NCBI GenBank assembly: GCA_001915385.1
Contig: MNQK01000001.1
Coordinates: 124,001-188,000 of the forward strand
From: Bacteroidales bacterium 52_46
GTDB taxonomy: Bacteria > Bacteroidota > Bacteroidia > Bacteroidales > Muribaculaceae
Direction of reading: 5' to 3'
Length of the DNA: 64,000 nt
Each line of letters starts with the position of its first letter. The first letter of the stretch is position 1. Below the pieces are notes generated by a model. It did no database searches. It was not told where the DNA came from and worked only from the letters and a program-made list of their open reading frames with translations. This document shows positions 1-8,607 of this stretch, piece after piece. A program made the position numbers and the translations under genes.

Positions 1-334
1 ATATCTGTTTCAATTCGCGCGACCAGCCTTTATATTTATGTACTTCATCTATAAAAAGATGCGTTCCCCCTTCTTTCACAAAATTATCTGCAAGAGAAAT
101 AAGGGAATTTGTGGAAAAGAAAGTATTGTCAGCCGATACATACAGATAATTTTCCATACTTTTGGAATTCAATATATGTTGCTGTATCATTGTCGATTTT
201 CCCACGCCACGAGGTCCTACTATACCTACAAGTCTGCTATTCCAATCTATGTCAGCATATTTGTATCTGACAAAAGTTGTAGGAGTGCGCTTGAGTATTT
301 CCGACATGTAGCTATATAACGAAGTATCTATCAT
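1..334 (-). CDS. AAA-family ATPase (AAA_14/DUF4143 type), 5' part only
   Basis: Reading the reverse strand from the ATG ending at 334 gives about 111 residues that run off the left edge of the window. They contain a Walker A motif GPRGVGKST near residue 39 and a Walker B-like stretch HLFIDEVHK near residue 93. The layout matches the N-terminus of the AAA_14 ATPases that usually carry a DUF4143 domain downstream, a common and poorly understood Bacteroidales family. The DUF4143 half is not in the window, so the family call is partial. The gene lies downstream of pyrF but is separated from it by a hairpin terminator. No partner gene is visible. Confidence 0.75.
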   Translation of the reverse strand, partial: MIDTSLYSYMSEILKRTPTTFVRYKYADIDWNSRLVGIVGPRGVGKSTMIQQHILNSKSMENYLYVSADNTFFSTNSLISLADNFVKEGGTHLFIDEVHKYKGWSRELKQI

Positions 335-357
335 AATTGTATTTTTTGCAAATATAA

Positions 358-416
358 CAAAAATCCCTCAATGAGTGCTCATTTCGACAAAAAAAGCACT
401 CATTGAGGGATTTTTA
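358..416 (-). terminator. Rho-independent terminator after pyrF
   Basis: Two perfect 21-base arms (359-379 and 395-415) flank a 14-base loop. Each arm has A or T runs at its outer end, so the hairpin can stop transcription of pyrF and could work in both directions. Confidence 0.8.
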
Positions 417-435
417 TAGGGGATATATAAATTTT

Positions 436-1251
436 CTATTTAAGCAGCTGCGACATCTGGTCGCGGAGTTTGCGTGCTTCTTCGCCGGCGCGTTCGGCGA
501 AGTCTGCGCCGTTGGAGGCATAGATTATGCCGCGGGAGGAGTTTACAAGAAGCCCGCAGTCGTCAGTCAGGCCGCGTTTCGATACTTCTTCGAGGCTGCC
601 GCCCTGTGCTCCGACGCCGGGCACGAGGAGGAAGCTGTTAGGAGCGATACGGCGTATTTCGTCGAACATCTCGGCCTGTGTCGCACCACATACGAACATC
701 AGTTCGTCAGGCGTAGCCCAGGTCTGAGCCTTCTTCATCACGGTTTCAAACAGAGGGGTACCCTCTTCATCTTTAATATGCTGGAAGTCGAGACTGCCCT
801 TGTTGGAAGTGAGTGCGAGCAGTATCACCCATTTGCCCTCATAGCCGAGGAAAGGCGTCACGCTATCCTCACCCATGTAGGGAGCTACGGTCACGGCATC
901 GACATCGAGTTCCTCAAACAGGGCGCGGGCATACATTTTTGAAGTGTTGCCGATGTCGCCGCGCTTTGCGTCGGCGATGATGAACTGGTCGGGATAGTTC
1001 TCCTTGATATATTTCACGGTCTTTTCAAGCGCAATCCAGCCGGCCACTCCGCAGCTCTCATAGAAAGCGAGATTGGGTTTATAAGCCACGCAATAAGGCG
1101 CGGTGGCATCGATAATGGCTTTGTTGAACTCAAAAATCGGGTCTTCTTTTTCAAGAAGATGTGCGGGAATTTTCTTGATGTCTGTGTCAAGACCTACGCA
1201 AAGATACGAACGCTTTGCGCGTATGTTGTCAGCGAGTTGTTTACGGTTCAT
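436..1251 (-). CDS. pyrF: orotidine-5'-phosphate decarboxylase
   Basis: This 271-residue protein catalyses the last step of UMP synthesis, decarboxylation of OMP in the cytoplasm. The signature DAKRGDI is at residues 94-100, where Asp and Lys form the catalytic network, and the N-terminal CVGLDTD strand of the TIM barrel is near residue 18. The length of about 270 residues fits the longer OMP decarboxylase subfamily (type 2) rather than the roughly 230-residue form. It lies 109 bases downstream of prfA on the same strand and ends at a strong terminator. There is no sign of truncation. Confidence 0.95.
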   Translation of the reverse strand: MNRKQLADNIRAKRSYLCVGLDTDIKKIPAHLLEKEDPIFEFNKAIIDATAPYCVAYKPNLAFYESCGVAGWIALEKTVKYIKENYPDQFIIADAKRGDIGNTSKMYARALFEELDVDAVTVAPYMGEDSVTPFLGYEGKWVILLALTSNKGSLDFQHIKDEEGTPLFETVMKKAQTWATPDELMFVCGATQAEMFDEIRRIAPNSFLLVPGVGAQGGSLEEVSKRGLTDDCGLLVNSSRGIIYASNGADFAERAGEEARKLRDQMSQLLK

Positions 1252-1360
1252 GATTATTCTGATTCCTACCGCGACGAGTCACGGGTGCTTGTTATTAAAA
1301 TGTTTTCGTTACTATATTATCTTTATAGGGCTTCTTCTCATAATTGCATATACATAAGGC

Positions 1361-2470
1361 CTATATCTCCGATTCCTTTAGTTTTTCGGCGTTCTCGGCC
1401 ACAATGAGATGGTCAATGCAGTCCTGTATGTCGCCGTCCATGAAACCCTGAAGATTATAGACGGTGTAGTTGATGCGGTGGTCGGTGATACGTCCCTGCG
1501 GATAGTTGTAGGTGCGGATTTTGGCCGAACGGTCACCGGTCGATACCATTGTCTTTCGGCGCGAAGCGATGTCGTCGAGGTATTTCTGATGCTCCTTGTC
1601 GTAGATGAATGTACGCAGGCGCGAAAGGGCGCGCTCCTTGTTCTTGGGCTGGTCGCGGGTCTCGGTACACTCGATAAGGATTTCCTCGGTGACACCTGTG
1701 TTGGGGTTGCGCCACATATAGCGCAAACGTACGCCCGATTCCACTTTGTTGACGTTCTGGCCTCCGGCGCCACCCGAGCGGAATGTATCCCACTTGATTT
1801 CGCCTTCGTTGAATTCAACGTCAAACTCCTCTGCCTCGGGAAGCACCGCCACGGTAGCGGCCGATGTATGCACGCGGCCCTGAGTCTCGGTGGCCGGCAC
1901 ACGCTGCACGCGGTGCACGCCGCTCTCATATTTCATCGTACCGTACACACCTTCGCCGGTGACAGCGAAAATTATTTCCTTAAATCCGCCGGCAGCACCT
2001 TCGCTTACACTTGAAACGGCCACATTCCACCCTTTCGACTCACAGTATTTGGTGTACATCTTGAAGAGGTCGCCGGCAAATATGGCGGCCTCGTCGCCAC
2101 CCGTACCGCCTCGGATCTCGACAATCGCATTCTTGCCGTCCTCAGGGTCGGCGGGTATGAGGAGCAATTTGATTTCCTCCTCGACTTTCGGGAGTTCGGC
2201 AGTGGCCTCGTCAAGCTGCTCGCGGGCCATAGCCCTCATATCGGCATCGTTTTCATTGGCCAGTATCTCTTTGGCCTCGTCGACGTTCGACAGCAGGTCG
2301 CGGTAACGGCGTGTGGTCTTTGTCAGACGCTCAAGGTCTTTGTATTCTTTAGTCAGCTTGACGTAGCGGCGCATATCGGCTATCACCGAAGGGTCCGTAA
2401 TCAGTGTCGAGACTTCGGCAAAACGTGCTTCGATACCGTCAAGACGCGATAAAAGGGAATTATCTGACAT
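1361..2470 (-). CDS. prfA: peptide chain release factor 1
   Basis: Release factor 1 reads UAA and UAG stop codons on the ribosome and triggers peptide release. The 369-residue product has the catalytic GGQ motif at 236-238 inside GGAGGQNVNK. The stop-codon-recognition tripeptide PAT is at 192-194, which separates RF1 from RF2 (SPF). The helical N-terminal domain spans roughly 1-110. The length is normal for the family. The start ATG at 2470 gives MSDNSLL, in line with homologues. The divergent gene beginning at 2617 leaves a 146-base gap that must hold both promoters. Confidence 0.96.
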   Translation of the reverse strand: MSDNSLLSRLDGIEARFAEVSTLITDPSVIADMRRYVKLTKEYKDLERLTKTTRRYRDLLSNVDEAKEILANENDADMRAMAREQLDEATAELPKVEEEIKLLLIPADPEDGKNAIVEIRGGTGGDEAAIFAGDLFKMYTKYCESKGWNVAVSSVSEGAAGGFKEIIFAVTGEGVYGTMKYESGVHRVQRVPATETQGRVHTSAATVAVLPEAEEFDVEFNEGEIKWDTFRSGGAGGQNVNKVESGVRLRYMWRNPNTGVTEEILIECTETRDQPKNKERALSRLRTFIYDKEHQKYLDDIASRRKTMVSTGDRSAKIRTYNYPQGRITDHRINYTVYNLQGFMDGDIQDCIDHLIVAENAEKLKESEI

Positions 2471-2584
2471 TATGATATGTATTGGTCAAAAAACAATTAA
2501 CTTATTCAAGGCGCGAAGTTACGAAATTTTTTCCCTTTTTCCATATTCACGACGAGCAAACAACATTTTATCCATAAATATTGT

Positions 2585-2592
2585 TAATTTTG
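2585..2592 (+). promoter_or_regulatory. -7 box of a Bacteroidetes promoter
   Basis: TAATTTTG fits the TAnnTTTG consensus and lies 24 bases upstream of the chosen ATG at 2617. No good TTTG -33 element is seen at the usual spacing. The box also argues against a start at 2581, which would precede it. Confidence 0.5.
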
Positions 2593-2616
2593 CATCAATA
2601 TTTCAATACTCATCAC

Positions 2617-4071
2617 ATGCCTACAGCAGTATTAACATCATTATACAGTCAGGTGACAGGTACATCACCCGACAAAACCGTCGAGCTTACAGGCTCCGGC
2701 TCCAACCGCCGCTACTACCGCCTCGAAGGCCCGGCAGGCACCTACATAGGTGTCATCGGCGAGTCGGTCGAGGAGAACAAGGCATTCATCAAGCTGGCCA
2801 ACCGTTTTGCCGACCGCAATCTGCCTGTGCCGCGTGTCGTGGCCGTAACTCCCGAACGCGACGCGTATCTGCAGGATTATTTAGGCGACACACTGCTCTT
2901 TGACGCCATAGCGGGCGGACGCTCCACCGGAGTTTTTTCCGACGAAGAAAAGCATCTGCTGTCGATGACGATACGGAGTCTTGCCGACATCCAGTACCGC
3001 GGAGCCGAAAGTCTCGATTTCAACGTATGCTATCCGTTGCCCGAGTTCTGCCGCCGCACGGTGATGTGGGACCTGAATTACTTCAAATACAATTTCCTCA
3101 AACTTTCAGGCATCTGTTTCAACGAAAGCCGGCTTGAAGATGACTTCGAACGGCTCGCCGACTATCTTCTTGCCGAGGAATACACCACTTTCATGTACCG
3201 CGATTTCCAGTCACGCAACGTGATGATAAAGGACGGCACCCCGTGGTTCATCGACTTCCAGGGAGGGCGCAAAGGTCCCGCGCACTACGATGTGGCATCT
3301 TTCCTGTGGCAGGCCAAAGCCAACATACCGGCATCGCTGCGCGAAGAACTGATTGACGAATATCTCGATTCAGCCTCGCAGTATGCCGCTATCGACCGCG
3401 GTGCATTCCGCCGGCGGTTGCAGCACGTTGTGCTTTTCCGACTGCTGCAGGTGCTCGGCGCCTACGGTTTCAGAGGCTTATTTGAAAAGAAACTGCACTT
3501 TCTGGAAAGCATTCCACCCGCGCTCGAAAAGGTAAAGGAACTTTTGGCCGCAAATGATTTCTCATGCTATCCGACCCTCGTAAACATACTCTGTCGTCTT
3601 GCCGAAAAATTCATTCCATCAGGCACAATTCCCGACCATCTCACCGTCACCGTGCGCAGTTTCTCCTACAAGCGCGGCATTCCGGACGATGCCTCAGGCA
3701 ACGGCGGAGGATATGTGTTCGACTGCCGCGGCATGCACAATCCCGGGCGCTATGACGAGTATAAGAAACTTACAGGAATGGATACTCCCGTGATTGAATT
3801 TCTTGAGGCCCGCAGCGAAGTGCAGCCGTTCATGGAGCATTGCTGCGCGCTTGCCGACAGTTCGGTCGAAGTATATCTGCGTCGAGGATTCACATCGCTG
3901 ACAATAGATTTCGGATGCACCGGAGGCCAGCACCGTTCGGTATACTGCGCGGAAAAGATGGCGGAGCACCTGAGCGGAAAATATGGCGTGGACATCCGCC
4001 TGTGCCACCGCGAACAGCGCATCAACAAACGCTTCACCACTCTCGGACAGCAGATAGTCGAAGAAGAATAA
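2617..4071 (+). CDS. aminoglycoside-phosphotransferase-like kinase fused to a RapZ C-terminal domain
   Basis: This 484-residue fusion has an N-terminal kinase-like lobe (about 1-325) with the catalytic-loop-like YRDFQSRNVM at 194-203 and metal-binding DFQGG at 213-217. That half resembles AmgK-type sugar kinases and choline/aminoglycoside kinases. A RapZ C-terminal domain follows (about 343-475), with SFSYKRGIP at 348-356 and GCTGGQHRSVY at 433-443. In enterobacterial RapZ this domain senses glucosamine-6-phosphate, while RapZ's own N-terminal P-loop domain is absent here. The next gene, 14 bases on, is a MurU-like nucleotidyltransferase, so a kinase step in amino-sugar (MurNAc/GlcNAc) recycling is a reasonable inference. 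The start at 2617 (MPTAVL) is preferred over an upstream ATG at 2581 that precedes the -7 box. Confidence 0.85.
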   Translation: MPTAVLTSLYSQVTGTSPDKTVELTGSGSNRRYYRLEGPAGTYIGVIGESVEENKAFIKLANRFADRNLPVPRVVAVTPERDAYLQDYLGDTLLFDAIAGGRSTGVFSDEEKHLLSMTIRSLADIQYRGAESLDFNVCYPLPEFCRRTVMWDLNYFKYNFLKLSGICFNESRLEDDFERLADYLLAEEYTTFMYRDFQSRNVMIKDGTPWFIDFQGGRKGPAHYDVASFLWQAKANIPASLREELIDEYLDSASQYAAIDRGAFRRRLQHVVLFRLLQVLGAYGFRGLFEKKLHFLESIPPALEKVKELLAANDFSCYPTLVNILCRLAEKFIPSGTIPDHLTVTVRSFSYKRGIPDDASGNGGGYVFDCRGMHNPGRYDEYKKLTGMDTPVIEFLEARSEVQPFMEHCCALADSSVEVYLRRGFTSLTIDFGCTGGQHRSVYCAEKMAEHLSGKYGVDIRLCHREQRINKRFTTLGQQIVEEE

Positions 4072-4085
4072 CCCCCCTGACACAA

Positions 4086-4826
4086 ATGAAAGCCATCATA
4101 TTTGCTGCCGGACTCGGCACACGCCTGCAACCATTCACATTACAACATCCTAAAGCTCTCGTCGAGGTAGGCGGCAAGCCGATGCTTCAGCGTGTCATCG
4201 AACGCCTGCGCGATGCCGGGATAAAGCGGATTGTGGTCAATGTGCATCACTTCGCGCCACAGATAGTCGATTTCATCAACCGTAATGACGGTTTCGGGTG
4301 CGACATAGCCATAAGCGACGAGTCGTCATTGCTCCTCGACACCGGGGGTGGCATAGCCCAAGCAGCTGACCTGCTCGACGGCGACGAACCGTTCATGGCA
4401 TATAACGCCGACATACTTTCGGATTTCGACATCAGCAAAATGATAGAGGCTCACCGGCTTTCGGGAGCCGACGTAACCCTCCTTACATCGTCGCGCAGCT
4501 CATCACGGCAACTTTATTTCGACAACAATGAGCGTCTCGTAGGGTGGCAGAATCTCAAAACAGGAGAATGCCGTCCCGCGTCATTCCATCTCGACGGCGA
4601 CTGTCACGGCGCATCATTCAACGGCGTGCACATAATAAACTGCAAAGCATTGCAATCACTCAAACAACACGCCGCCGGTAATCCGGTATTTTCAATAACC
4701 CCATTCTACATCGACAACATCTCCAACCTCGACATCCGCTCCTACACCCCGACAGAAACCTACCAATGGTACGACATAGGCCGCAACGAAACCCTCGCCT
4801 CCGCCCGCACCGGCTTTCGGGAATAA
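4086..4826 (+). CDS. MurU-like sugar-1-phosphate nucleotidyltransferase
   Basis: This 246-residue nucleotidyltransferase begins with the nucleotide-binding signature AAGLGTRLQPFT followed by HPKALVEVGGKPML. The acidic motif AYNADIL (near residue 105) should bind the metal and sugar phosphate. It is shorter than dTDP-glucose pyrophosphorylases and lacks an extra C-terminal domain, as in MurU (N-acetylmuramate-1-phosphate uridylyltransferase). Its position right after a sugar-kinase-like gene mirrors the AmgK-MurU pair of the anabolic peptidoglycan-recycling pathway. The substrate remains inferred, and another hexose-1-phosphate is possible. A longer open frame from 3840 overlaps the upstream gene and is rejected in favour of the ATG at 4086. 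Confidence 0.8.
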   Translation: MKAIIFAAGLGTRLQPFTLQHPKALVEVGGKPMLQRVIERLRDAGIKRIVVNVHHFAPQIVDFINRNDGFGCDIAISDESSLLLDTGGGIAQAADLLDGDEPFMAYNADILSDFDISKMIEAHRLSGADVTLLTSSRSSSRQLYFDNNERLVGWQNLKTGECRPASFHLDGDCHGASFNGVHIINCKALQSLKQHAAGNPVFSITPFYIDNISNLDIRSYTPTETYQWYDIGRNETLASARTGFRE

Positions 4827-4890
4827 ACATATACAATTTATTTATACAAAAACACAAGAGCATAAAATTTTATAATTTACCATATACATG

Positions 4891-4939
4891 CTCCTTGTAC
4901 TCCTTGTACTCCTTGTGCTCCTGTGCTCCTGTACTCCTG
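4891..4939. repeat. 9-10 bp tandem repeat
   Basis: About five imperfect copies of a CTCCTTGTA-type unit lie between the MurU-like gene and the following terminator hairpin. The unit has no coding sense. Similar short-period repeats occur in other gaps of the window. Confidence 0.7.
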
Positions 4940-4966
4940 TTTTATTTTAAACAAGAGCACAACAGT

Positions 4967-5025
4967 ACAAAAGCCCTGGCATGAGAATCAAAACAATAAC
5001 TTTATTCTCATGCCCGGGCTTTTGT
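4967..5025. terminator. bidirectional terminator between convergent genes
   Basis: The arms 4967-4987 and 5005-5025 (21 bases, one mismatch) form a long hairpin with A-rich and T-rich edges. The convergent genes ending at 4826 (plus) and 5047 (minus) would both use it. Confidence 0.75.
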
Positions 5026-5046
5026 GGTGTTGTTTTATCTGTGGGG

Positions 5047-6285
5047 TCAGATGCTTTTGGCGTCGAAGCCGGCGAGACGTACGGCTTCGATGAGGGCGGC
5101 GCTGTCGTGGTTGCCGTCGACTGTGGCTTTGCCGCCTTTGAGGTCAACGTCCACTCCGGTCACGCCTTCGACCGACTGAATGCTTTTTGTTACCGCTGCC
5201 TGACAGTGCGGGCAGTTCATTCCTGTTATAATATATTCTTTTGCCATATTTGAGATATTTGTATGTTTTTTTGTTAATCTGACTATTACGAGGGAATAGA
5301 GAAGGAGCGCCACAAGTATGGCCGAGCATATTGTCGGGAAGAGCGGGAGCCCTGCGGCATGCTCGTGCCCGGCGTGCATTGCCGTAAGCGCGAACCATTG
5401 CTGCGGCAGCAGATAGTCTATTATAAGGCCGAATCCAAGCGCACCCACGATAATCGAACCGAGATACGTAGCGGCCGCACGGTGTCCCATCTCACGCGAT
5501 ACAAGTGTGTACGACGCGAAATTGACGGCCGGACCCGCCATAAGGAGCACAAATGCAGTACCGGGCGACAAACCTTTGAGCACCAAAGCGAGCGCAATCG
5601 GGATTGAACCGGTGGCGCATACATACATCGGCACGGCCACTATCAGCGCCACGAGCATTGACAGTATGGGCGTACGTCCGAGCACGGTGAAAAAATCGTC
5701 GGGCACATAGACCGTTATTACCGCCGCTATAAGCAATCCGACGACGAGCCATCCGCCTATGCTTCCCACAAGGTTTACAAACCCGTAGCGCAGCGCACTG
5801 ACCACACGTGCGCCGAAACCGGCAGGTATATCACTGTCAGGTTCCACGGCCTTCATCTCCCGGCTACAACTTTGCGCCGCCCCACTCTCCTCTTTATCAA
5901 AACGCGACACCACCGTGCCACCCGCCACAGCCGTGACAAGGGCAGCGACAGGACGTACTATCGCAAAAGCGGGGCCGAGCAACGACCATGTGGCGGCTAT
6001 CGAGTCGACTCCGGTCTGCGGAGTAGCGATGAGAAACGAAGCCGATGCGCCGCGCGAAGCTCCGTTGCGGCGCATCGATATGGCGGTAGGCAACACGCCG
6101 CACGAGCAGAGCGGGAGCGGCACGCCGAGCAACGCCGCTTTAAGCGCAGGCTTCCAGCCGTGACCTGACAAGTGGCGCGACATTGCGGCACGCGGCACAA
6201 ACACATGGATAATGCCCGCTATCAGGAAGCCGAGCAATATATAAGGCGACATGCTGTTGAGCATTGACAATAACGATTGCAACAT
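5047..6285 (-). CDS. SO_0444-type metal permease with C-terminal HMA domain
   Basis: This 412-residue membrane protein has about eight hydrophobic segments in the permease/DUF318 pattern, including the PLPLCSCGVLPTA motif with Cys60 and Cys62. It matches the SO_0444-like permeases assigned to Cu or Zn efflux. After residue 347 comes a 66-residue heavy-metal-associated domain with the metal site GMNCPHC (Cys358, Cys361). The domain may pass the metal to the permease or sense it. The metal cannot be read from sequence. The Met at 347 could in principle start a separate small HMA protein. The gene stands alone between a terminator and the DUF5606 promoter region. Confidence 0.85.
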   Translation of the reverse strand: MLQSLLSMLNSMSPYILLGFLIAGIIHVFVPRAAMSRHLSGHGWKPALKAALLGVPLPLCSCGVLPTAISMRRNGASRGASASFLIATPQTGVDSIAATWSLLGPAFAIVRPVAALVTAVAGGTVVSRFDKEESGAAQSCSREMKAVEPDSDIPAGFGARVVSALRYGFVNLVGSIGGWLVVGLLIAAVITVYVPDDFFTVLGRTPILSMLVALIVAVPMYVCATGSIPIALALVLKGLSPGTAFVLLMAGPAVNFASYTLVSREMGHRAAATYLGSIIVGALGFGLIIDYLLPQQWFALTAMHAGHEHAAGLPLFPTICSAILVALLLYSLVIVRLTKKHTNISNMAKEYIITGMNCPHCQAAVTKSIQSVEGVTGVDVDLKGGKATVDGNHDSAALIEAVRLAGFDAKSI

Positions 6286-6458
6286 ATTTTATCTTTTTAT
6301 ATAGGTTTATATTTTATGGAGTTCTGACCGGACGCGGATACCGGATTGTCCGGCGCTCTCCTGTTTTTCTGATACAAATTTACGCAATCTCCGGTGCAAC
6401 CCGGTTGCAAATAACAAAATTTATAGTCCGGCAATATTTTTTATCCCATAAATTGTTT

Positions 6459-6466
6459 TAACTTTG
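6459..6466 (+). promoter_or_regulatory. -7 box upstream of DUF5606 gene
   Basis: TAACTTTG matches TAnnTTTG and lies 43 bases before the start codon at 6510. No convincing -33 element is present. Confidence 0.5.
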
Positions 6467-6509
6467 CGTAAACTTTAACTTAAAAATCAATTCTATAAAA
6501 TTTAAAGAT

Positions 6510-6965
6510 ATGCTAAAGACTATATTATCGGTATCCGGCCGTCCCGGACTTTTCCGTCTCGTCAACCAGGGTAAGAACATGCTCATCGTAGAGTCACTGC
6601 AAACCGGCAAACGCGGCCCAGTGTACGCCCACGACAAGGTTGTATCACTCGGCGACATCGCCATATACACATATAATGATGAAGTCCCCCTCGCCGATAT
6701 TCTCGAGACAATCAAGGAGAAGAACAACGGTAAACCCGTAGATGTAAAAGCGCTCGGAGGCGACGACAAAGTGCGCGAATATTTCGCCACTATCCTCCCC
6801 GATTTCGATCAGGACCGCGTCTACACCAACGATATCAAGAAAGTGTTCTCATGGTACAACCAGCTTATCGCAGCCGGTGTCGACAAATTCAAAGAAGACG
6901 AAATCAAAGAGGACCAGGCAGCTGAAGCAGCTGAAGCCGCCGACGAAGCCGCCACAAAAGAATAA
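6510..6965 (+). CDS. DUF5606 domain protein
   Basis: This 151-residue cytoplasmic protein matches the conserved Bacteroidetes DUF5606 family. It opens with MLKTILSVSGRPGLFRLV and contains a VYAHDKVVSLGDIAIYT stretch near residue 40. The last 25 residues are a low-complexity Ala/Glu tail. The function is not established. A single gene with its own -7 box, it is followed by a long repeat-filled gap. No catalytic motif is recognised. Confidence 0.85.
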   Translation: MLKTILSVSGRPGLFRLVNQGKNMLIVESLQTGKRGPVYAHDKVVSLGDIAIYTYNDEVPLADILETIKEKNNGKPVDVKALGGDDKVREYFATILPDFDQDRVYTNDIKKVFSWYNQLIAAGVDKFKEDEIKEDQAAEAAEAADEAATKE

Positions 6966-7010
6966 CAGAATTACGAAGATATTGCAAAACTGCGAAATTT
7001 CGGTTAGCAA

Positions 7011-7450
7011 GTAGGGACGCACGGTCTGTGCTAACCTTTACCCACACATAAGCTAAAAGCTTGAATTACAAGCATTTACAATTTTACACAACTCACTGAT
7101 AATCAGACATATATCCCATTTGTGGGTAAAGGTTAGCACGGTCTGTGCAATGCGGTCCAAATAGCTGAGAGCCGAAGGCTCGGAGGTGTTACTATCCCCG
7201 TCCGACGCGTAGCGGAGGGCGGGGCAATTGCAACCTTTCATAAAGTGAGCCCGTGGAAAGGGCGAATGTGTTGAATACGTCATCTGAAGTCATCACACAC
7301 TCGCCCTCTCCGCGGGCTCGCATAGCATATTCCCTTTTACCCCGCCCTCCGCTACGCGTCGGACGGGGATAGTAACACCTCCGAGCCTTCGGCTCTACAT
7401 TGACGAATTACTCCTTATTTGAACTGCATTGCACGGTCGGTGCGACCTAC
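7011..7450. repeat. long palindromic non-coding element interrupted by a smaller insertion
   Basis: The ends are inverted copies of a GTAGGGACGCACGGTCTGTGC-like sequence (right end at 7424-7450). Inside are inverted arms with GAGCCGAAGGCTC (around 7170 and 7383) and CCCGTCCGACGCGTAGCGG (around 7198 and 7348). A related element is at 23414-23754 and a half copy at about 53899-54015. No open frame of note is present. This copy is 440 bp because a 106-bp element and its 11-bp target duplication interrupt the left arm. It fills most of the 6966-7556 gap. Confidence 0.8.
7031..7136. mobile_element. 106-bp miniature element with perfect inverted ends and target duplication
   Basis: The ends CTAACCTTTACCCACA (7031-7046) and its exact reverse complement (7121-7136) bound the element. 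An 11-base direct repeat CACGGTCTGTG flanks it (7020-7030 and 7137-7147). Removing the element and one copy restores the sequence seen in the related repeat at 23419-23435, which has a 2-base difference. The element has no coding capacity, so a transposase would have to act in trans. Confidence 0.8.
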
Positions 7451-7556
7451 TAATTGGAAGTCTGCACACCTCAGAGAAAATAATGCCGGCCAATTGTAAT
7501 TTACAATTGGCCGGCGATTTAATCTCATCTGACTGATTTTTGCTCCAAATGCTTTA

Positions 7557-8447
7557 TCAGTTGAATTTCTTGCGGTGGAACACAAAGCCGCGGCCGAGGT
7601 ATTTTTCGCGTACCACGGGATTTTCAGCCAACTCTTCCGATGTGCCCTGAAACAGGATTTTGCCTTCAAAGAGGAGGTAGGCGCGGTCGGTAATCGAAAG
7701 CGTCTCGGGCGCGTTGTGGTCGGTGATAAGAATGCCGATATTCTTCTCTTTGAGTTTGTAGACGATTGACTGAATATCTTCCACAGCGATAGGGTCGACG
7801 CCGGCAAACGGTTCGTCGAGCATGATGAACCGCGGATTGATGGCAAGACAGCGGGCTATCTCAGTGCGTCGGCGCTCGCCTCCCGACAACTGGTCGCCGA
7901 GGTTTTTACGCACTTTGCCGAGACGGAATTCCGCGATAAGGCTTTCGAGTTTGTCTTTCTGCTCCTCGCGCGACAGGGATGTCATCTCGAGCACGGAGCG
8001 GATATTGTCCTCTACGGTAAGTTTACGGAACACTGAAGGCTCCTGTGCAAGGTATCCGATACCGTTTTTCGCACGTTTGTAGACTGGATATTTGGTTATG
8101 TTGAGGTCGTCGAGAAATATCTGCCCCTCGTTGGGACGCACAAGCCCCACAGTCATATAGAATGTAGTGGTCTTTCCGGCTCCGTTGGGTCCGAGAAGGC
8201 CGACAATCTCACCCTGCGTCACGTTGATCGACACGTGGTTGACCACCGTGCGCTGCCGGTAGATTTTCACAAGGTTGTCGGTGCGCAATACCATTTTGTC
8301 GGCGTACAGCTGCTCAACGCCATCGGCTGCCGCTGCCGGGGTCGCTTCTTCGGAATCACCGACGGGGATTATCTCTTGCGGTTTCGTTATATCGGAAGCC
8401 ACGGCTATGACAGCCGGCTCATTGTTCTGTTGTTGGTCGCTTGCCAT
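7557..8447 (-). CDS. lptB: LPS export ABC transporter ATP-binding protein
   Basis: LptB powers extraction of lipopolysaccharide from the inner membrane by the LptBFG complex. With the start at 8447 the protein has 296 residues. Walker [10 protein letters not shown] is at 86-94, the Q-loop YLAQEP near 133, the signature LSGGERRR at 187-194, Walker [14 protein letters not shown] at 207-219 and the switch His in ITDHN. An acidic N-terminal extension of about 50 residues precedes the ABC domain and is absent from the 241-residue E. coli protein. In-frame ATGs up to 8516 would lengthen it further but overlap the upstream small frame more. It is the last gene of the udk cluster. Confidence 0.9.
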   Translation of the reverse strand: MASDQQQNNEPAVIAVASDITKPQEIIPVGDSEEATPAAAADGVEQLYADKMVLRTDNLVKIYRQRTVVNHVSINVTQGEIVGLLGPNGAGKTTTFYMTVGLVRPNEGQIFLDDLNITKYPVYKRAKNGIGYLAQEPSVFRKLTVEDNIRSVLEMTSLSREEQKDKLESLIAEFRLGKVRKNLGDQLSGGERRRTEIARCLAINPRFIMLDEPFAGVDPIAVEDIQSIVYKLKEKNIGILITDHNAPETLSITDRAYLLFEGKILFQGTSEELAENPVVREKYLGRGFVFHRKKFN

Positions 8448-8601
8448 TTTCGGTAGGTGCTTTTGATGAAGTGACATCGGCATCGTCCTCCTGTTCATCG
8501 GGAGGGAGCTGCTCAAACGGAGTCATTGTCTCGTCGAGGAAAGTCAGCATGGGTATCTCCTTGTCCTCCTCGTTCTGTTTATATGGATAACTTAACGGCA
8601 T
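8419..8601 (-). CDS. small acidic protein between udk and lptB
   Basis: This 60-codon frame starts 6 bases after the udk stop and overlaps the likely lptB start by 29 bases in another frame. The product is rich in Glu, Asp, Pro and Gln, with no membrane segment and no recognised domain. Its tight placement suggests it is translated as part of the udk-lptB unit, perhaps coupling lptB translation. It could instead be a chance frame or the remnant of an lptB N-terminal extension separated by a frameshift. Confidence 0.45.
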   Translation of the reverse strand: MPLSYPYKQNEEDKEIPMLTFLDETMTPFEQLPPDEQEDDADVTSSKAPTENGKRPTTEQ

Positions 8602-8607
8602 GGCTCA

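Noticed and set aside
2581..2616. Upstream ATG at 2581 as the start of the kinase-RapZ gene
   Set aside because: It precedes the TAATTTTG -7 box at 2585 and adds residues (LILHQYFNTHH) that do not fit a kinase N-terminus.
3840..4085. Longer N-terminal extension of the MurU-like protein
   Set aside because: It lies out of frame within the upstream conserved RapZ domain; the family starts at MKAIIFAAGLGTR.
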